DNA of 64,000 nucleotides, from NCBI RefSeq assembly GCF_041381155.1, contig NC_091147.1:13726318-13790317 (forward strand), read 5' to 3'. Below, in pieces: positions 1 through 11,542 of the stretch (its first letter is position 1; the number at the start of each line of letters is the position of its first letter). The notes beneath the pieces are model-generated. The model worked only from the letters and a program-made list of their open reading frames with translations. It was not told where the DNA came from and searched no databases. Both the position numbers and the translations under genes were made by a program. Source of the DNA: Argopecten irradians (lineage: Eukaryota; Mollusca; Bivalvia; Pectinida; Pectinidae).

Positions 1-155
1 ATATCGTTTGTTATTTTTCAAGAGATTGATAATGCTGAATAGTTGTAAAGAAAAAAACCGAAGTGTTTCAGAGTCTCAAATATGAATTATTACAAGGCAA
101 ATTTCACCTAATACCTAGGCCGCTCCCACCCCTTATTGGTATAAAAATCATTAAT

Positions 156-242
156 TACTCATTTACCCCTGAAAAGGTATAATGAACTCTTCCTTCCTTT
201 GAATCTGTTGAATCAAAATGTGTCTTCAGGGTAAATGAGTTA
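156..242. repeat. 85-bp palindromic repeat
   Basis: It starts 'actcatttacccctgaaaag' and ends 'gtgtcttcagggtaaatgag'. Same family as 13441-13525, 24607-24668, 25638-25724, 38972-39060 and 63434-63520. Confidence 0.8.
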
Positions 243-3200
243 AATTAAATGATGAATATATTTATAAGGTTTTTGTTTGCAAAATTTTATGATGAAGAAT
301 TTACATCCTCTGGTTCAGATCCTTTCAGGGTCATGTACATGTGGATCCGTTTGATAGTTCATTGTCAAGGTGAAGCTTTGCAGATCATTGTTGCTTTAGT
401 ACTTACTAAAGAGTTTTAGTGATCTGAGCTTGAGAGGACACTGACACACAGATTATCTATAAGTAACAAGATAGAGTAAACATCTGTACAACTGATAGTT
501 ATGTATTTTGTTACAGTATTTACATCTCCCCTTCCCCATAAAACAGGATCCCCTTCAAATATACCAAAGGCAAGCACCCATAACCATTTATCAGCACAGC
601 TACAATGGAAAACTTGACCCTTTCATCCAGAGTTTAGTTCCGTTCAGGTGAATGAAATAAGCATTTTTCAAGACGAAAACTGTTTGTTGTAGGAAAGTAA
701 AGATTTCTTAAAGCCTTTTACCATTATGACTTTGACCCAGTTATGAAACGGACATTGACAGCAATAATATATAGTTCACTAGAATACGTATAGATCATCT
801 TATCAGCGCAGTAGATCATCTTAAAAGATCTTCAGAGTCCTTCATGGTTGCATGTATTGATGATATATGTGTTACTAACGTTTTCAGATCAAAAGAAATA
901 TTTATCTGTTACAAGTCTATGGTAATGCATGCATTCTTGTATGGTGATGACCAACTATCTAAAAAAAAAAATTTTTTTTATATAATCTTGATAATCATCA
1001 ACCATGTAAATTAGTTACAACTTTGTCATGTATATGCCAATCAAGGATATCAGTTATGAATTCTTCACAATTCAAACCATTTGTGGATAAATGTTAAAAT
1101 TAAAATTCAATATCTTTAATTAAGGTTGACTTTGTTAACTGAATCATTTAGATACAGATATATAATCAGTGCAGATTTGTAAGGAAAATGTGAAGTTTGT
1201 ATGACACTAAAATGATCATGATTCAGTTCAATTTTCATTTTAGGCAAAATCCACCTCCAGACATTTTCAACAAAGCCTCATCACCTAATAGCAAGTATGT
1301 ATAGTAGCAACCTCCAGGATCAGTGTTGTCCATACCCCAGGCATCGTGTACAGCTTGTGTTTATAGCCAGTCCGCAGTCTTTTCATAACATAGAGTTACC
1401 TGCCCTTTGACAGCAGGAGTTATCTGCCCTTGATTGCAGGTATTGATGTTGTGTCATTGGTTTATGCGGGAAGATTATTTTTGCTCTATTTTATGTCGGG
1501 TTTCTCACAGACTAATGACAAAACAGTTAATACTTGTAAAAAAAATCACTCAGAAAAGGGAGAGAACTTATATAAAGGGAAGTAACTCTTAAAAAGAGGA
1601 GATAACTATAGTGTTGTCAAAAGATTGCATATATAACATTTCTAAAATTAACTGTACTGGAAACTTATATTCAAAAATATTTATCTTAACCAAACTAGAT
1701 TATTGATTAATTATGTATTGATATTTATTATTTCCTACTTTTGAAAAGATGGAACTTTTTAAAAACATGAACATTTTGAGAAGCTTTCCCTTTCCATAGC
1801 TTTCCTATAATTATTATATCTTTATATCTGATATTATTCAGCTTTTAATTGTATATGTGCCACCGTTTTTTCTTATTGAAGTATTCAGTTATCTGACGAT
1901 TTGTTAGAAATGTCTAGTTGCTGCTTAAAATTTAGTTGCTCTTTGTTGTAGCCAATATAAGATTGCTACCAATAAGCACTAAATTTTCCTAATGGTTTAT
2001 ATAATACATTTTTGCTTCACCTCTGATGAAAGTTTTGATGTCAATGTCTGGAAATGTCTGAACCATATGGATTGGTGATTTTTCTTGGGAACTGTGTGAT
2101 TTTTCTTTGTGTAACATGACACGTCCATATTTGGTCATGATTGTTAATTTTAACTGATTGTAAATAAATAAAAACACCAAGGATTTGATGAATCAGAAAT
2201 AGTATTCGTATTTTGTAACTGCTGTAAAACCAGAAGTTTGAGAGAGGAAAAAACAAATCCTAGTTTCACATACCCTCAACAAAAACAGTACTACACTGAA
2301 GAATCAGGTTTCAGCAAAATAAGGGTATGGCTTTCATTGTTGCTGATGCACAGCAGCCCCTATCTACTGGGGAGTGAACCGTGGTAAGCTTCTAGAACAG
2401 GACTGGAACCTGATCTTTGAGGGCTTTATCTTCAGAAATCTGATCACATCAATGATTTCATGTGTGATGACGTAAAAAACTGCATGAAAATTTGTAACAT
2501 AACTATCAGAGTTTTGTATTGTTGACAGTTGTGTTGCCTGCCGGTCTGTCTTTATCTAAAAGATTGGGGTCTTCAAATCTTGTCTGCACTCAACTCAAGT
2601 GCATGCTATCTTACAGAGTTTTATTTGTAAACTATTCATATGACAGGAAATTAGTCTAACCCTTACATAGCCATATATATATATATACCTGGTAAGAATA
2701 GCTAATTACAATGATAAATTAAATTAATAAGCCATATCATTATATCAAAAGGAATGTTGTTAATAATTTGTGAATGAAATTGTACAAATGTTCTTTGTGA
2801 TCCTGTTCATTTAGACATGTGTTTGCATTGAGGAAGTTAATAGCTTTGCTAGAAATTACCCTGCTAAAATCCTTATTCATGGTAATAAGTACAGGCAAAC
2901 TATTTATGTATCATCTGAAGAGGTGACTGTGGAAAAGTATTTTTTAAAGTTAGAAGTGTATCTAAATATATATAAGTGATAGTATGTTTTAAGTAACAAA
3001 ATGCTTGGCCTTTAAATTTGAATTAAGTCATTTAAGTTAACAATGTTTGGATTGCATCTCATAAATTGTTATTTGTTTCCCCAATTAAAAAAGTTAATGA
3101 CATAGTTTTTATAACGACACAAATTTAAATCACATAGGTATATCAGATTGCAGAGGTATCAATTGGAGTAAAGGTGCAAAAACATGTGTTTCTTTTCAGT

Positions 3201-3613
3201 GTGAAACAATTCATTTCCACACACAGATATGTAACCACAAATATTTTGTATGTCACCGATGTAATTGACTACATGAAGTTTTAAGGGAAGGAAATACTTG
3301 AAATTTCAATTGTAGAAAGAATGATGTAAGCTTTAAAAGTATTTCTGTTTGAAATTGCAAGAGTGCAGATTCATATGAAAGTCATTGACATTTCTGTATT
3401 TTTTAGTTGAAATTTTGAAGATCATATTATTTAAATTGTATTAAAAACACATAACCCACCTGATATTTAAGCATGTAATTAATATTTCAGCATATTTGTC
3501 ACTAGTGTATACATGTACATAACCTGGAGTGATTTTCATTGACTCCCAAAAACAAAAATTGTTTAGACTTGTTTCATAAAATCTCATATAAAATGATCAC
3601 TTATTGAACTTCC

Positions 3614-3695
3614 TGTATATTCATGTGTGTCTTATATATAAAGAAACTATGTAATGTATATTCATGTGTGTCTTATATATAAAGAAACTATGTAA
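3614..3695. repeat. 41-bp perfect tandem duplication
   Basis: 'tgtatattcatgtgtgtctt' plus 'atatataaagaaactatgtaa' occurs twice without a mismatch, which suggests a recent event or an assembly duplication. Confidence 0.9.
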
Positions 3696-6599
3696 TATTG
3701 TGTATTGGAATTGTTAAGTTTTTACAATTTCCTGGTTTCCCGACTGACACATACCGGTATAGTAAACAATCTCAATTGAATGGCAGCCTTGAATGAGCAA
3801 ATCTCTGTGCATAACATATCATATAGTTGATGTGGGTTACGCAGGAAGCGGGTACAAATCTTTACAACATTCTGCATACCAATGTAGCAAGTCAAGCTTC
3901 TGTGTGACTCAGACTGTCAGTGATAAATTATAAATCAATGTCCCTCTAACCTACTTTTTCTGCCAGCGGAGTACAGTTTCACATTTACACACAAAATTTG
4001 AGACATTAGGTTGTATGTTACCTCTGTTCTTTTGAGGTTCATTACAACTTATATCCAAAGTAATTGTCACTATGACACTGTCTCAGGGTCATTTGATGTT
4101 TCAGGGTCGTTTGGTTGTTAGACCATCCAGATCTTTTCCCACTCTGAGCTTTATACAGACTTACAAGTGTAGGGATGAAAAGTATCCTGGCCTGTTTTCT
4201 GGTTTCGTAATTATTTTAGAATGAATTCCAGCAGACTCTTGCTTAAAATGTGTCTTCATAATTTCACCTATTATCAGAGTTAATAGGCAGAATATCTGCA
4301 TAGTAATAACTTCTGTATTACAGTAATGGTATGAACCTGGAGCTCATGGAGCTATATGAGATAATGCTTGTTTAAAACTAATATTTTTTGGTCATCCTAA
4401 ATATTCAGGGGGAAAAATTAAACATACAGAGGTGTGTGTGCGTGTACACATCTCTGAATACATGTATTTGATTTAGGGTGGTCTTGTACCGATTTTGATG
4501 TAAAAGGATTAATTTCAAAACACTTGATGCCATCTTTGATTTATGATAACATAAGAGAAACACCACATGTAGATGACACATTATGCTAGTGACGTTACAT
4601 GCAAGGACTGTCATATATGATGAGTGTCAATATTAATTTACCAAAGAGAATATGTGTAAAAACACTTAAAAGTTTATAAAGTAGGGTGGAAAGAGTGATC
4701 AAGAAGGACAGGGTGTGTCCATCATCACATTACTATCAACTATCAAATAATATTTAGAAGTACAATCTAAACTGTCATAAATGAATTTTAAACCTAAATA
4801 TCTAAAAGTGATTTTGATTGATCATGATCAATTCTTGAAGTTTCACTCTTTCATTTTGTTATTGATATCGGTTTGAAGTCAAAGGATAAAACGAAAAAAT
4901 TTGATATTATAAAAAGATGAGACAAGATTGTTTAAGTTTATTGTACATAAAGATGACTGTGAAGTCCCTCTTTGGTAAATACACAAAGTGAAGTTTATAG
5001 TGGCTGTGGGGGAGGTTTTATAATGGTGTCAAGTGATCCGTGATATAAATAGTGTCATTGTAGTTCTGGGCGTAACCTCTCAGGCCTGTGATGGGGCATC
5101 ACCAGAGTACTCATTCTGACCTGCCAGAGTGGCTTCCCTTTGTTTTACCTGGTCTGGTACGGTCAGAATGTAAAGTACTGAAATGTCTGCGTCAAGGTTA
5201 CCTTGATATTCTGAAATATATTTACAAATTGATTATGTTATAAAGTCTTATCTATTAAAACTGATTTCTATGATGCGCGAAAATTACAGACTCCATCGAT
5301 ATATAATAATGTATGTTTTAAACCTTTATAGCTTTGAAGAAAGTAATAAAATATATTTATATTTAAGCTGATATTTCATGGTACGTCGATTGTGTAATTT
5401 CATGCATGGTGACCTGGATAGACAAAGTACAGTTCACAGCTGTGAGATATTTAGGGATTTGTAGTGTAGCTTGTTGATACACATTGGGTCATTGATCCTA
5501 TTCATAGGTGACTGAGTGTGAAAAATGTATTTTTGAATGTTGTGTATTATTGGGGATAACTATAGTACACTAAGATAATCACTGGCTGTTAGGGTTGGTG
5601 TGTATCGTTAATAGTCTGGGGAGCAGGGGGTGGGGGATGATGTACATCAGTGGTACAGTTCAGGTGTTAACAGGTACAACAATCTATATGCCCCTGGGAG
5701 GTATGATGTAGATCTACAATCTATGGGCCCAGGGGATTTTCACAGGTAAATAAACAAGCTACAAAGATTGGCCCAGGGGATGTAAACATAATACAAAATA
5801 CATTAAAATGCAATAGAATTGTGTATGAATTCTTTTGACTTTGTAATACTGAAATAATGTTAAAGATAAAAAATGAAGATATAAAACCTGGCTATTGATA
5901 TTATTTGTAAATGGTTGTTGGATAAATTTTCATCTGAAGATTAAAACTGAAATTGCTGAAAACTTTTATTCATCATTACCACACTGAGTGTCCCCAAAGA
6001 TATTGTTTATATCCAGCTACAAGTTCACAGTGATAAGTGTTAATTTGTTTGAGAAAGCAGGTCAGGGATAGGATGACAAACAAAATCACTATCTTATGAT
6101 AATGCATTGTAAAAGATATTGGTGTTTACTCATAGCGATTTCAGGAGATTTATTTCACCATGGAAACTGGAAGTGAAGAGATGTCAGCTGATGGAGTGTT
6201 TTTGGAGATAAAGCTGGTAGAACAAGGTTGTCTGTCCTGCCAGATGTTGTTCTGGACTGATTGTATTATCTAGGTTTCTCCCAGCCTTCTGACCTGTGTG
6301 AGCCCGACACAGCAGGAGGCTGGGGCAGCTGTACATGTGTGCACCTCAGATATGTGTGTTGGGGGTGGGAGGAGGGGGATGGGCAGTACCTGCTGGTGGG
6401 GGCAGTTGTGGGGGTAGGGATGGATGGTGCAGCTTAGATAAGTCTGGCCACCTTCAATGTATAGGGAGAAAGTTGGGAGTTTTTGGGCAGAGGCAGTTTG
6501 AGGATAGAAGGCAATTGTGAGGTTGATCAAGGGTTATAATTAGGATTCGGACAATTGAGAGGTTATGCAGACTGCTATATATAGAGATGGGGATATGGG

Positions 6600-6765
6600 T
6601 AAAACCTATCTATAAAGACCACCCAAGGGACAAGGGAGAAGTGGTCTCCATACTCGAGTGGTCTTTATGCACAGGTCAAATTGTGTTATAAATAGCCATT
6701 TATGACCCTCTGGAAGTGGAAGCAGGTGATCTTTATACAGGGGTAGTCGTTAATACAGGTTTCCA
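6600..6765. repeat. Repeat of the 'tataaagacca' family
   Basis: 'aaaacctatctataaagacc' then 'acccaagggacaa' and 'gtggtctttatgcacaggtc'. The phrases 'agaccac' and 'gtggtct' alternate in opposite orientation, so it looks like a fold-back unit. Related to 33638-33832 and 22855-22985. Confidence 0.55.
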
Positions 6766-8355
6766 GCATATATTATGGATGTATATTATGGATCGGAGGC
6801 ATGAGAGTGAATCTCTGAAAAGAAAACATAAACCAGAAGTAGACCTTGAACAATCCATTGATTTCCTCACTGAAGGTTATTCGTAAAAGAAACCGCTCCA
6901 TAGAAGCCAATAGTGGCAATTATGTTTTTCCCAAAGCCAGAAATGTATGATAATATTCATAGAAAGCTTCTTACGCACAGCACTTCATAGAGAATGAAAA
7001 ATCTCTTGGATGCTGAACTAAATAGTTTTCCCATCAAACCCCAGAATAAAAAAGCAGTTTGAATGTTCTTCAAAAACCTGCAGAGAGATTTATGTATAGC
7101 AGTAGTTTTAAGTTGGTAATATTTGTTTCAATTCATTGAAAACTTTTCTATCATTAAGTAAAGATCATACTCTTTGGAGTTAATAACCAAAACTTAAGCA
7201 GGTAAATCGTTCAATTTAAATATCGTTAAGTGAGCCAGTGCAGGATGGCAATGTACCTAAATGTAAAGATGTACATCTCCGGCTTGTTCCAAAAATAGAT
7301 TCTGCAACGTGATATAATCTAAAGATTTTCATATTCAGTGTCGGGCATGAAGCTTTTGATATTTTTGAGGTACAGTTGGGGTTTAAGAGTATAGCATACG
7401 TCAATTTTCAATTTGGCTGAATGCATTTGTATGTGATGGTTCTTCATGTTTGAATATCATGGATAAAAACCGCACTGTTGTCATATCATTTGGCGAAAAT
7501 CCAAATCACCTCGCAGAACTTAGGAGATAAGCATCCTCAAAATAACCTCAAGCATCTGCTAAAATATTATCAAAACTAAAGTTTGGATTGTAAGTAGCCG
7601 CAAAATGTCTAAATCTAGGCAGGATACAGCTATAAATAAACGTACAGGTTCTATAACGGTATCTGACAGGAGTTATCTCCCATTATGGCACCAGCTCGTT
7701 GGAATAAAACAAAATTGTGTTCCCCGAATGTATTAGAACATGTAACAATATATTTTCATTTTCTTGATCATCACTAGATTTTCAGGTAAATTGCTGTTGT
7801 TTTTGACAGTGTTTTGGCAGTGAGACAGATCTAGAAGGTACGTTGGATTCAGATTTACAAAACTTTACAAAACTTGAAAGGAGACAATTTTAAGTTACCA
7901 TACATATAAGCCTCAGATGCATGCAGGTGGGAGACTTTCCATATTCAGAATTATAGCATCAACACATCTTAATCAAACAAGGAAAATTCTCCATATCTTG
8001 AAAGCACAAGAGCTTTATGGAAACAAATCTTCAGTAATGGACCAATAGGACCACATACATCTATGGTCACTTGTGATAAATTTTGAAAAGTTTCAACTTT
8101 GCATTGCTTTACTTATTAAACATATTTGTTATAAACCACATCCAAATGAAGTTGAAATTTTGAAGGTTTATAGATAAGAAAAGCAAAAGCTTGTAAATTT
8201 CTCTTTTGAAATTAAACTTAGAAACAGTTTTAATTCCTTTGATCTTTTTCTTTGACTGTGGTTTTGTGATTTCACAAAGTGTATATGGGCCACCCTATTT
8301 GCATTTTTACATGCAATTATGCTCATGCAAGGCTTAAAATGTTGTTTCTGGTACA

Positions 8356-8412
8356 GATAGAGTAAAATTCTCAATGGGGTTACAGATAGAGTAAAAATCT
8401 CAATGGGGTTCT
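8356..8412. repeat. Short near-tandem duplication
   Basis: 'acagatagagtaaaattctc' plus 'aatggggtt' is followed at once by 'acagatagagtaaaaatctc' plus 'aatggggtt'. Non-coding. Confidence 0.75.
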
Positions 8413-11040
8413 ACAGCGAGGAAATTGAAGGGAATTGGACATATCAACATGAATAGAAACAATAAAGGACCACTTAAAACAAAGGATTTGAGATCAAGGG
8501 GAGACAACTGTGGCTGAGTGGTCATAGTTCTAGGGTCAAAAGGTCATCTCAATTCCCAGACAAAATAACTATTGAGTCAACTCTCAAAAATGCCATGTTC
8601 CAAGTACATCTTTTTTCTGACATGTGGAAAAATTTTATTGGGTCAGTCTGAATATGTGTGTGCGTGGGAGTGAGTATAATTAGCTCCATTGAAAATTATC
8701 ATGTTAAAGTACCGTGAGAGTGCTTTTATGTTTGGCGTTGGGAGAATTTTTATGACTTCTTCCATTCACAGTTATGTAGAAAAGTAGAAAAGTGTTTTGG
8801 TTTTTGGATACAGATTTTGAATCGTACAATGAACAACATTAGTGTAATGCAATTAGCTTCACTTTTTGGAGCATTGTTTTCAGAATATTTTCTTGTTTGT
8901 TATACAGGTACTATATAATTATGTGCAATAGAGAAAAAAAAAATTTGTTTAGAATTTTTTTCCACTTCTAATGTGTTGTTGAACACTTACAAAGATTAGG
9001 TGTTATCAGATGCCTGAACAAACAAGAACATGAAATGTGTACCATGTTAACGATTTGTGGGGGACAAAACGACCAATGCAGAGATCCTGTTCTTATTGGT
9101 CTCAAGTTATAGCGGTGGGGGGTTGTATGGACTATGGACAACTTATATCCGGTCTTGGTCATGTTTAGCTGTCAATCTACAAAATGATTATCATTTTTCT
9201 TCAGATTTTCCCAAACAGAATTGTTTTGGATTTTGAATGTCAGTTGAAAAAGTCTTGTTTTATTCCGAAACGATTTTAACAATAATGTATGAAAACACAA
9301 TGCAAATGGTTAAGAATCCCACCTGAGGTATTTGTCAGGTGTCCGAGACCATTCTGGATATATCTTTTGGATTAAACACCATCATTTAACACTTTACTTT
9401 TTTTAACTGAAATTTAGCGACAGAAAAGAAATTAACAATAACTGAAAAATTGCCATCAGCTTATTTTACTAGCTATAATTTTCAGTGTTTCCTGTGTGGC
9501 CGATAACAATCAATGTCATTTTGATCTTGCAATATAGCTTGGTCTTGATGATCTAATCAGATGTCGATGGGTGATAAAATTGAACAAATAAACCAATGTA
9601 TTAAATCTTTCATTCCATCATGCTATCCTGTGATTCGTTTATTTTATGGTTGAGTGTAATTTTACAAAGACAATGACAACTGTTCTAAAAAGGTGTCTTA
9701 ATATGTTTGATGTCCTAACAATGGCTGCATGTTATGAAATGTCAAAATTAAAAAAAAATGAAAGTTGACCGATTTTCATCAGTAGTACATATTCTGTAGC
9801 ATATTATGTGTGTATAAAAGTGGAGTCTGCAGAAACTGGTTCTCTTCATATAGTTCACTATGGTCTGTACATCGTGAAGTGGCCATACCACTACCAGCTC
9901 CTGGTTTGAATTAGCAACCTGTTTTATCATCAATTATAAACGCTGCTTTTCTTCCTGAAATCTGCTGTGAAGAAATTATGGGAAGATGTTTTTTTAACTT
10001 TCAAAACCGGAACTGTTACCGACATTAGCAATTATGAGTTTAACACCCGGTGGTTTCTGCCATTTCCTTTCCCAGGGTTACATGAAAAAAACGTGCCCCA
10101 TGTTTAATAATAATAATTCTATGGTAAGCACATAACCTATTTATAAACCTTTTGTCTGGTTGTGTGAATTCTTTGATTTAGTAACATGTTATAATGATTT
10201 AGAATCAATAAGAATAATTCATCTACTTTATATATTTTGTCATTACCACTTTCCTATTTTGCCCATGTATGATTATGAAAATAAACTCTTCTTATACACA
10301 GTTCAAATTCTGAATTCCAGTATTTGAATTATGTTGTGGTATATGTGTGTGTTTGTTATATGGTCTCCATTGATATGTTTTCATCCTTGAGTTCTACCCA
10401 ATTAACATTTTATTTATCGGTTTCAAATTAAAAGTGTTGCTGTTGTTACTATAGAATTTTAAAGTTCTAATGAATTGGTCAGTTCTATTATAATCTTGTC
10501 TACACTGTTTTGCAAAGAATGGGGAAATTTAACTAATATGTAAATTTTGGAATTTTGGAAGTGTTTGTATGGCCTTGAATTACACAGGCTCTATATTGCC
10601 AATGTTACCGAAAAAAAATTTGAATACCCGGTATGTGATGATTGATTATATGCAATTGTAATATGTGAATTATGAGAAAACAAATTTAAGGTGAAATTTA
10701 TCATTTATCATTAAGCATATTTAAAACCAGGCAAAATCCAAATTTGTGTTACAAACAAAATTCAATGTTTTTGATTACCGTAAAAACAGATAGTATATAT
10801 ATATAATTTTTTTTTATAAAATATCAGTTTTTTGTCAATAAACATATATTCTGACTTCAAATCCAATGGTGCAAAATTAATGAATGGGAAAATGTTTGTT
10901 CAAGTGATGCATATTTTGGAGAATCTATATACAAAGGAAATGGAACCATGTGCTTCTGAACGGTAAGCTTACTCTGCTGGAATGAAATGTATATTGTAAG
11001 TTAACACTTGCTGTGATGTAGAAAAACAATCTATTTCGTT

Positions 11041-11200
11041 TTGTAGCCCAGCTAAATCCCAAAGGGGGCAGTTTCCAGATACTAGCGGCTAGTCGGTGGT
11101 TTTCCTCCGGGGACTCCGGCTTTCCTCCACCAAAACAATCTTGCACTTCCTTACATGACCCTGGCTGTTTATGGGATGTTAAACTAACTTAACTCTAACC
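11041..11200 (+). repeat. SINE-like segment (central domain and tail)
   Basis: It contains 'ggtggttttcctccgggga' then 'ctccggctttcctccac', and ends with 'tggctgtttatgggatgtta' before 'aactaactt'. This is the pattern of the conserved central domain and 3' tail of molluscan SINEs. The same domain occurs inverted at about 12195-12360 and about 23041-23115, so it is a dispersed family rather than unique sequence. It lies about 110 bp upstream of the first yki exon found. The specific SINE family name is not assigned. Confidence 0.55.
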
Positions 11201-11312
11201 CAACATTATCTACCATTGACGGTTATTGTGCATGTTGCAGAAAATATTGGTGTCATTTATGATAAGTGTATTTCACATTTTATTTTATATGGCATCCTTT
11301 TGCTTGTTTCAG

Positions 11313-11542
11313 TCATCTCACACAGACAACAACCTGGCAAGACCCTCGCAAAGCCGTCAGCACAACTGCCCTCAATAGTCAACAAAGCCCACCGTCTTCT
11401 CAGCAGTCTCCCAATGTATCGATGCAGAACCTTAACCTCGACGCCCTGCCCCAGGGCTGGGAACAAGCAAGCACACCTGAAGGAGACATCTACTACATAA
11501 ATCATCATGAACGCACCACAAGTTGGTACGATCCAAGAATAC
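11313..11542 (+). CDS. yki/YAP1: yki exon: end of WW1 and whole WW2
   Basis: The acceptor is ttgcttgtttcag and the donor is AATAC|gtaagt. The first base (T) completes a split codon, most likely Asn of the WW1 'NH' pair, and is followed by HLTQTTTWQDPR. WW2 has its two signature Trp residues at positions 49 and 71 counted from the first full codon of this exon. The WW1/WW2 linker is rich in Ser and Gln. The exon leaves in phase 1. Confidence 0.95.

Larger units (their letters stand above)
1..11312. other. Non-coding DNA upstream of the first recognised yki exon
   Basis: No conserved coding exon was recognised here. The sequence is AT-rich and its short ORFs look random. Because the yki exon at 11313 begins inside a WW domain, at least the 3' part of this stretch must be yki intron. 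Contents that can be named: an 85-bp palindromic repeat (156-242), a perfect 41-bp tandem duplication (3614-3695), a repeat of the 'ctataaagaccaccc' family (6600-6765), a roughly 33-bp near-duplication (about 8356-8410) and a SINE-like segment (11041-11200). Two weak exon candidates (547-647 and 1244-1294) have good splice signals but no recognisable protein match. Confidence 0.6.

Noticed and set aside
3600-3700. CRISPR-like direct repeat
   Set aside because: Only two adjacent copies without spacers, in a eukaryotic genome; a simple tandem duplication.
6140-6270. Possible exon after 'gcgatttcag' (EIYFTMETGSEEMSADGVF...)
   Set aside because: An acceptor and open frame exist but no convincing donor in frame and no resemblance to YAP or another known protein.
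6270-6530. 86-codon minus-strand ORF rich in Pro/His
   Set aside because: It comes from a G-rich low-complexity stretch ('gggggtgggaggagggggat'); no family match or splice context.
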